From Butyrivibrio sp. (GTDB taxonomy: Bacteria > Bacillota_A > Clostridia > Lachnospirales > Lachnospiraceae): 7,738 bases of DNA. Made by a program: the position numbers and the translations under genes. The notes under the pieces are model-generated. The model had not been told where the DNA came from. It was given only the letters and a program-made list of their open reading frames with translations, and did not search any database. Of this stretch, positions 5,726 to 7,738 are shown one piece after another (position 1 is the first letter of the stretch; every line of letters begins with the position of its first letter). Location: positions 1 through 7,738 of the forward strand of contig NZ_JAILQF010000188.1 of the NCBI RefSeq assembly GCF_024699075.1. The letters run 5' to 3'.

Positions 5726-6640
5726 ATGCTGAAGTATATTTTAAAAAGATTATTAGTTGGTGTTGTAACACTTTGGGCACTCATTACATTAACCTTCGTC
5801 CTGGTTCACAGGATGCCGGGAAGTCCATTTGAAGCAGAGAACCTGTCACAATCGCAGATAGATCAGCTTGAAGAAGCATACGGACTAAATGAACCGGAAT
5901 GGAAACAATACGTTATCTATTTAGAGAATCTGATGCATGGTGAACTTGGTATCTCTTATAAAAAGAATATATCAGTTAACACTTTAATATCCAGAGGAGC
6001 ACCATACACCATAAGAGTTGGTCTTATAGCATTTGGAATATCTGCAGTAATAGGTATTTCAATAGGTATATGGATGTCAGTTACAAAGAGTCAGATCATT
6101 AAAAACATTCTTTTGGCATACGCCACCATGGGAGTAAGCGTACCGGCATTTGTAATAGCCCTGTATCTGATGCTTTTATTCGGAGTATATTTAGGACTTT
6201 TACCTGTAGTAGGACTTACATCACCGATACATTATATTCTACCGGTTGCAGCCCAGGCCTTTGGACCTGTTGCAACAATTGCAAGACTTACAAAAAGTAC
6301 ATACATGGAAGCAACCCAGCAGGACTACGTTATCATGGCAAGAGCCAAGGGGCTTTCAACTTTCCAGATCATGTTCAAGCATGTACTTAGAAATGCACTC
6401 ATACCTGTAATTACATATTTTGGACCGGCAATAGCCTTCACACTTACAGGAAGCTTTGTAATAGAACAGATTTATTCAATTCCAGGTATTGGAAGAGAAT
6501 TTACCAACGCAATAACCAATAGAGATTACACAGTAATCCTTGGATTTAGCGTATTTATCGGAGCACTTATCATTGTTGCAAACCTTGTGGTTGATATTCT
6601 TTGTTCAATAGTTGACCCAAGAATCAAGCTTACAGATTAA
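5726..6640 (+). CDS. dppB: Peptide-type ABC transporter permease, DppB/OppB family
   Basis: A 304-aa inner-membrane permease of a peptide/nickel-class importer, close to the usual 305-340 aa. The N-terminal segment LLVGVVTLWALITLTFVLVH (9-28) starts the typical DppB fold. An extracytoplasmic part follows with YGLNEPEWKQY (52-62) and GELGISYKK (72-80). The ATPase-contact EAA loop is at 198-225 (DYVIMARAKGLSTFQIM then FKHVLRNAL). IEQIYSIPGIGRE (246-258) and the end DPRIKL are family hallmarks. About six membrane segments are expected. The ribosome site AAAGGAGGT (5711-5719) is near perfect. It pairs with the C-type permease 12 bp downstream. Dipeptides or oligopeptides are the likely cargo. Nickel or other small ligands are possible, and sequence alone does not decide. 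Confidence 0.93.
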   Translation: MLKYILKRLLVGVVTLWALITLTFVLVHRMPGSPFEAENLSQSQIDQLEEAYGLNEPEWKQYVIYLENLMHGELGISYKKNISVNTLISRGAPYTIRVGLIAFGISAVIGISIGIWMSVTKSQIIKNILLAYATMGVSVPAFVIALYLMLLFGVYLGLLPVVGLTSPIHYILPVAAQAFGPVATIARLTKSTYMEATQQDYVIMARAKGLSTFQIMFKHVLRNALIPVITYFGPAIAFTLTGSFVIEQIYSIPGIGREFTNAITNRDYTVILGFSVFIGALIIVANLVVDILCSIVDPRIKLTD

Positions 6641-6652
6641 GGGGGTGATTAT

Positions 6653-7570
6653 ATGGATGTAAGAATAAATGATGACTGGTTTTCACCACTACCGGAAGAA
6701 GAAAAGAACAGTGAATTCATAGCACTAGAGAGTAAGACATTTATTCAGGAAGCCTGGGAGAGATTCAGGAAGAACAAAATGGCTCTTGCAGGACTTGTGA
6801 TCCTGATACTTATGGGAGCACTTGCAATAGTCGGACCTTTCCTATCACCCTATGAATATGATGCTCAGGATACAGCCAATGCATATGCGGCATTTTCTAC
6901 AGAGCATATCCTGGGAACAGATAAATTTGGTAGAGACATATTCGTAAGACTCTGCTACGGAGCAAGGATAAGTCTTAGCATAGGATTTGGAGCAGCACTT
7001 ATCAACAGCTTCATAGGAGTAATAATCGGAGGCATCTGCGGATACTTTGGAGGAAAATTAGATACTCTCATAATGAGAATCGTAGATATCATCTATGCAA
7101 TGCCTTCAATGATCTATGTAATCCTTATCATGATGCTAAACGGAGCCAATGTTCAAAGTATCTTAATAGGTGTCTGTATACCAGGCTGGATAGGAATGGC
7201 AAGGCAGGTAAGAGGCCAGGTAATTGCTTTAAAGGAACAGGAATTTGCCTTAGCAGCACTGGTACTTGGAGCTACAGATAAGAGAATATTATTCAAGCAC
7301 CTTATCATAAATGCGATTGGACCAATCATAGTTCAGATGACACTTCTTGTTCCAAGCGCGATCTTTACAGAAGCTTTTCTTAGCTTTATCGGAATAGGTA
7401 TTTCAGCTCCAATGGCAAGCTGGGGATCAATGGCACAGGATGCCAGACAGGTGATGACAATTCACCCGGAACAGATGCTTCTTCCAACACTTTGCATCTG
7501 CCTTACAATTTTTTCCCTGAACTTCTTTGGTGAAGGAATCGGAGATGCCCTTAATCCAAAGAAGAAATAA
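6653..7570 (+). CDS. dppC: Peptide-type ABC transporter permease, DppC/OppC family
   Basis: A 305-aa partner of the preceding permease, normal length for DppC. A cytoplasmic N-tail (1-43, with FIQEAWERFRKNKMALAG at 30-47) leads into the first membrane segment. The signature HILGTDKFGRDIFVRLCYGA (85-104) and RISLSIG are canonical. The EAA loop is at 195-227 (EQEFALAALVLGATDKRILF then KHLIINAIGP). LSFIGIGISAPMASWGSM (243-260) and FFGEGIGDALNPK (291-303) complete the family pattern. The start is preceded by AAGGGGGTGAT (6639-6649), a near-perfect complement of the 16S rRNA 3' end. This site overlaps the stop codon of the B permease, so tight translational linkage is likely. The ATPase gene follows after 16 bp. 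Confidence 0.95.
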   Translation: MDVRINDDWFSPLPEEEKNSEFIALESKTFIQEAWERFRKNKMALAGLVILILMGALAIVGPFLSPYEYDAQDTANAYAAFSTEHILGTDKFGRDIFVRLCYGARISLSIGFGAALINSFIGVIIGGICGYFGGKLDTLIMRIVDIIYAMPSMIYVILIMMLNGANVQSILIGVCIPGWIGMARQVRGQVIALKEQEFALAALVLGATDKRILFKHLIINAIGPIIVQMTLLVPSAIFTEAFLSFIGIGISAPMASWGSMAQDARQVMTIHPEQMLLPTLCICLTIFSLNFFGEGIGDALNPKKK

Positions 7571-7586
7571 TAACGAAAGGATGGCC

Positions 7587-7738
7587 ATGGATATGAGTGA
7601 AAATTTATTGGAGATAAGCCATTTAACAACTGAATTTTTAACTCCTAATGGAACTGTACAGGCTGTAAGAGATGTATCCTACAGCGTTGCTCCCGGAGAA
7701 GTACTTGGAATTGTAGGTGAATCCGGTTCCGGTAAAAG
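7587..7738 (+). CDS. dppD: Peptide-type ABC transporter ATP-binding protein, N-terminal 50 codons (cut by window edge)
   Basis: Open frame to the right edge. The visible part MDMSENLLEISHLTTEFLTP (1-20), then NGTVQAVRDVSYSVAPGE, matches DppD/OppD ATPases. The Walker A motif GESGSGK (44-50) is cut before its Ser/Thr. The protein should be about 320-340 aa, so most is outside the window. Three in-frame ATGs exist (7581, 7587, 7593). AAAGG at 7576-7580 touches the first, lies 6 nt before the second and 12 nt before the third, so 7587 is the best choice. It supplies ATP hydrolysis for the two permeases just upstream. A second ATPase (DppF) and the binding protein probably lie further right (inference). 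Confidence 0.92.
   Translation, partial: MDMSENLLEISHLTTEFLTPNGTVQAVRDVSYSVAPGEVLGIVGESGSGK

Noticed and set aside
1..7738. CRISPR arrays, tRNA or rRNA genes, insertion sequences, phage or plasmid genes
   Set aside because: No regularly spaced repeats, no tRNA-like cloverleaf, no transposase or integrase sequence and no terminal repeats were seen on either strand.

Overview
The window reads as chromosomal DNA of an AT-rich, low-GC Gram-positive anaerobe, most likely a Clostridia/Lachnospiraceae-type bacterium (Butyrivibrio-Roseburia-like). This rests on the A/T-rich codon use, the strong purine-rich ribosome binding sites (AGGAGGG, AAAGGAGGT, AAGGGGGTGAT), and the style of the PII, Amt, MATE and peptide-permease proteins. 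The organism assignment is inference. Nothing mobile, no RNA gene and no CRISPR array was seen.

Region 1 (1-2177). A LysR-type regulator runs leftward from 749 and leaves the window before its stop codon. It is divergent from a glycerate-dehydrogenase-like D-2-hydroxyacid dehydrogenase (1128-2114, +). The 378-bp region between them is unusually structured. It holds two perfect inverted repeats (931-955 and 1040-1063), a smaller dyad (1076-1088) and a consensus -10 box for the regulator. By the usual LysR logic, the regulator probably controls the dehydrogenase and itself from here. An intrinsic terminator (2135-2177) closes the dehydrogenase gene.

Region 2 (2201-4124). A tight nitrogen cluster: PII protein, ammonium channel Amt, second PII protein (gaps 15 and 19 bp). 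The two PII proteins are each 112 aa but only about 47% identical by hand alignment. They differ most in the T-loop, the part that enters the Amt pore. Neither has the Tyr51 that GlnD uridylylates in proteobacteria. The terminator of region 1 ends only 23 bp before the first PII start codon. Transcription of the cluster must therefore either read through it or start from a promoter embedded in the hairpin.

Region 3 (4217-7738). A MATE-family multidrug/metabolite exporter is followed after 15 bp by a peptide-type (Dpp/Opp/Nik) ABC importer: permease B, permease C and the first 50 codons of an ATPase, cut inside its Walker A motif. All are on the + strand with short gaps. No terminator was seen between the second PII gene and the MATE gene, only a 92-bp gap with a 12-bp palindrome and short direct repeats. 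The + strand genes from 2201 to the right edge could therefore form one long operon for nitrogen acquisition (ammonium plus peptides), with an exporter in the middle. The substrate-binding protein of the ABC importer is not in view.
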